A DNA stretch of 14,202 nucleotides from an uncultured Atopobium sp. (GTDB taxonomy: Bacteria > Actinomycetota > Coriobacteriia > Coriobacteriales > Atopobiaceae): positions 1 to 14,202 of the forward strand of contig USKU01000024.1 in NCBI GenBank assembly GCA_900555335.1, in the 5' to 3' direction. Shown here one piece after another: positions 14,149-14,202 of the stretch. The translations under genes were made by a program, and so were the position numbers. Under the pieces are notes generated by a model. It was given only the letters and a program-made list of their open reading frames with translations, was not told the DNA's origin and made no database searches. How positions within the stretch are numbered: position 1 is the stretch's first letter; each line of letters begins with the position of its first letter.

Positions 14149-14202
14149 TGTACCGACCCCCAAAAGTTAGACCAAAATCTAACGATTAGGAGGTCGGTAT
14201 TT
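14149..14202 (+). mobile_element. Left end of an IS3/IS150-group insertion sequence, cut by window edge
   Basis: The stretch beginning TGTACCGACCCCCAAAAGTT and continuing with AGACC has the TG start and CCCCAAAAGTTAGAC core that I know from terminal repeats of IS150-group elements in Gram-positive bacteria. A strong AGGAGG at 14188-14193 predicts the first transposase frame starting at or just beyond 14203. The transposase itself and the right terminal repeat are outside the window, so the family call rests on the terminal sequence alone. The 3-4 bp target duplication cannot be checked. Confidence 0.65.
14151..14199 (+). repeat. Nested stem-loop at the IS end covering the transposase ribosome-binding site
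   Basis: TACCGACC (14151-14158) pairs perfectly with GGTCGGTA (14192-14199). After one C-A mismatch CC (14160-14161) pairs with GG (14189-14190). An inner perfect stem GTTAGA/TCTAAC (14166-14171 with 14178-14183) has loop CCAAAA. The AGGAGG at 14188-14193 lies inside the outer stem. Transcripts entering from outside would fold this way and hide the ribosome-binding site, as described for some other insertion sequences. Confidence 0.65.

Overview
The window looks like chromosomal DNA of a moderate-GC anaerobe, most likely a Coriobacteriia member of the Atopobiaceae type (Lancefieldella/Atopobium/Olsenella). This placement is inference from overall protein character, the ftsE-ftsX arrangement with an N-terminally extended FtsE, base composition and PTS-rich accessory content. 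No rRNA or other marker gene is present to confirm it. All genes from the left edge to about 12.94 kb lie on the minus strand. The last regulator and the start of an insertion sequence lie on the plus strand.

In order of minus-strand transcription (right to left): (1) an ascorbate-type (Ula/Sga) PTS operon, EIIA-EIIB-EIIC (12937 to 10716), divergent from a DeoR-family regulator (13318-14100). The 380-bp gap between them holds two candidate promoters, each covered by a GTTC...GAAC dyad. (2) A two-helix membrane protein of unknown function, a sugar-isomerase (SIS) gene broken by a stop codon and a frameshift, a DapA/NanA-family lyase and a KDPG-aldolase-family lyase (10616 to 7695), closed by an intrinsic terminator. 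(3) The division genes ftsE and ftsX (7546 to 5605), overlapping, with their own terminator. (4) A LysR-type regulator, an APC-family permease and an imidazolonepropionase/prolidase-like amidohydrolase (5407 to 1507), closed by a near-perfect terminator. The permease promoter has a LysR-type dyad directly abutting its -35. (5) The 5' two-thirds or so of rnr (RNase R), cut by the left edge.

Blocks 1 and 2 plausibly form one catabolic unit. A phosphoryl-transferring importer brings in a sugar or sugar acid, a SIS enzyme would isomerise the phosphate, and one or both class I (Schiff-base) aldolases would cleave a 2-keto-3-deoxy acid to pyruvate plus an aldehyde or triose phosphate. The set has no recognisable dehydratase, kinase or dehydrogenase, the SIS gene is dead, and the EIIC start codon is abnormal, so the pathway may be decaying in this strain. 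Block 4 looks like a small import-and-hydrolyse cassette for an amino-acid-like or dipeptide-like compound under LysR control.

At the right edge an IS3/IS150-like element begins just downstream of the DeoR gene. Its terminal sequence folds into a nested stem-loop that buries the Shine-Dalgarno sequence of the presumed transposase. No tRNA, rRNA or CRISPR array was seen.
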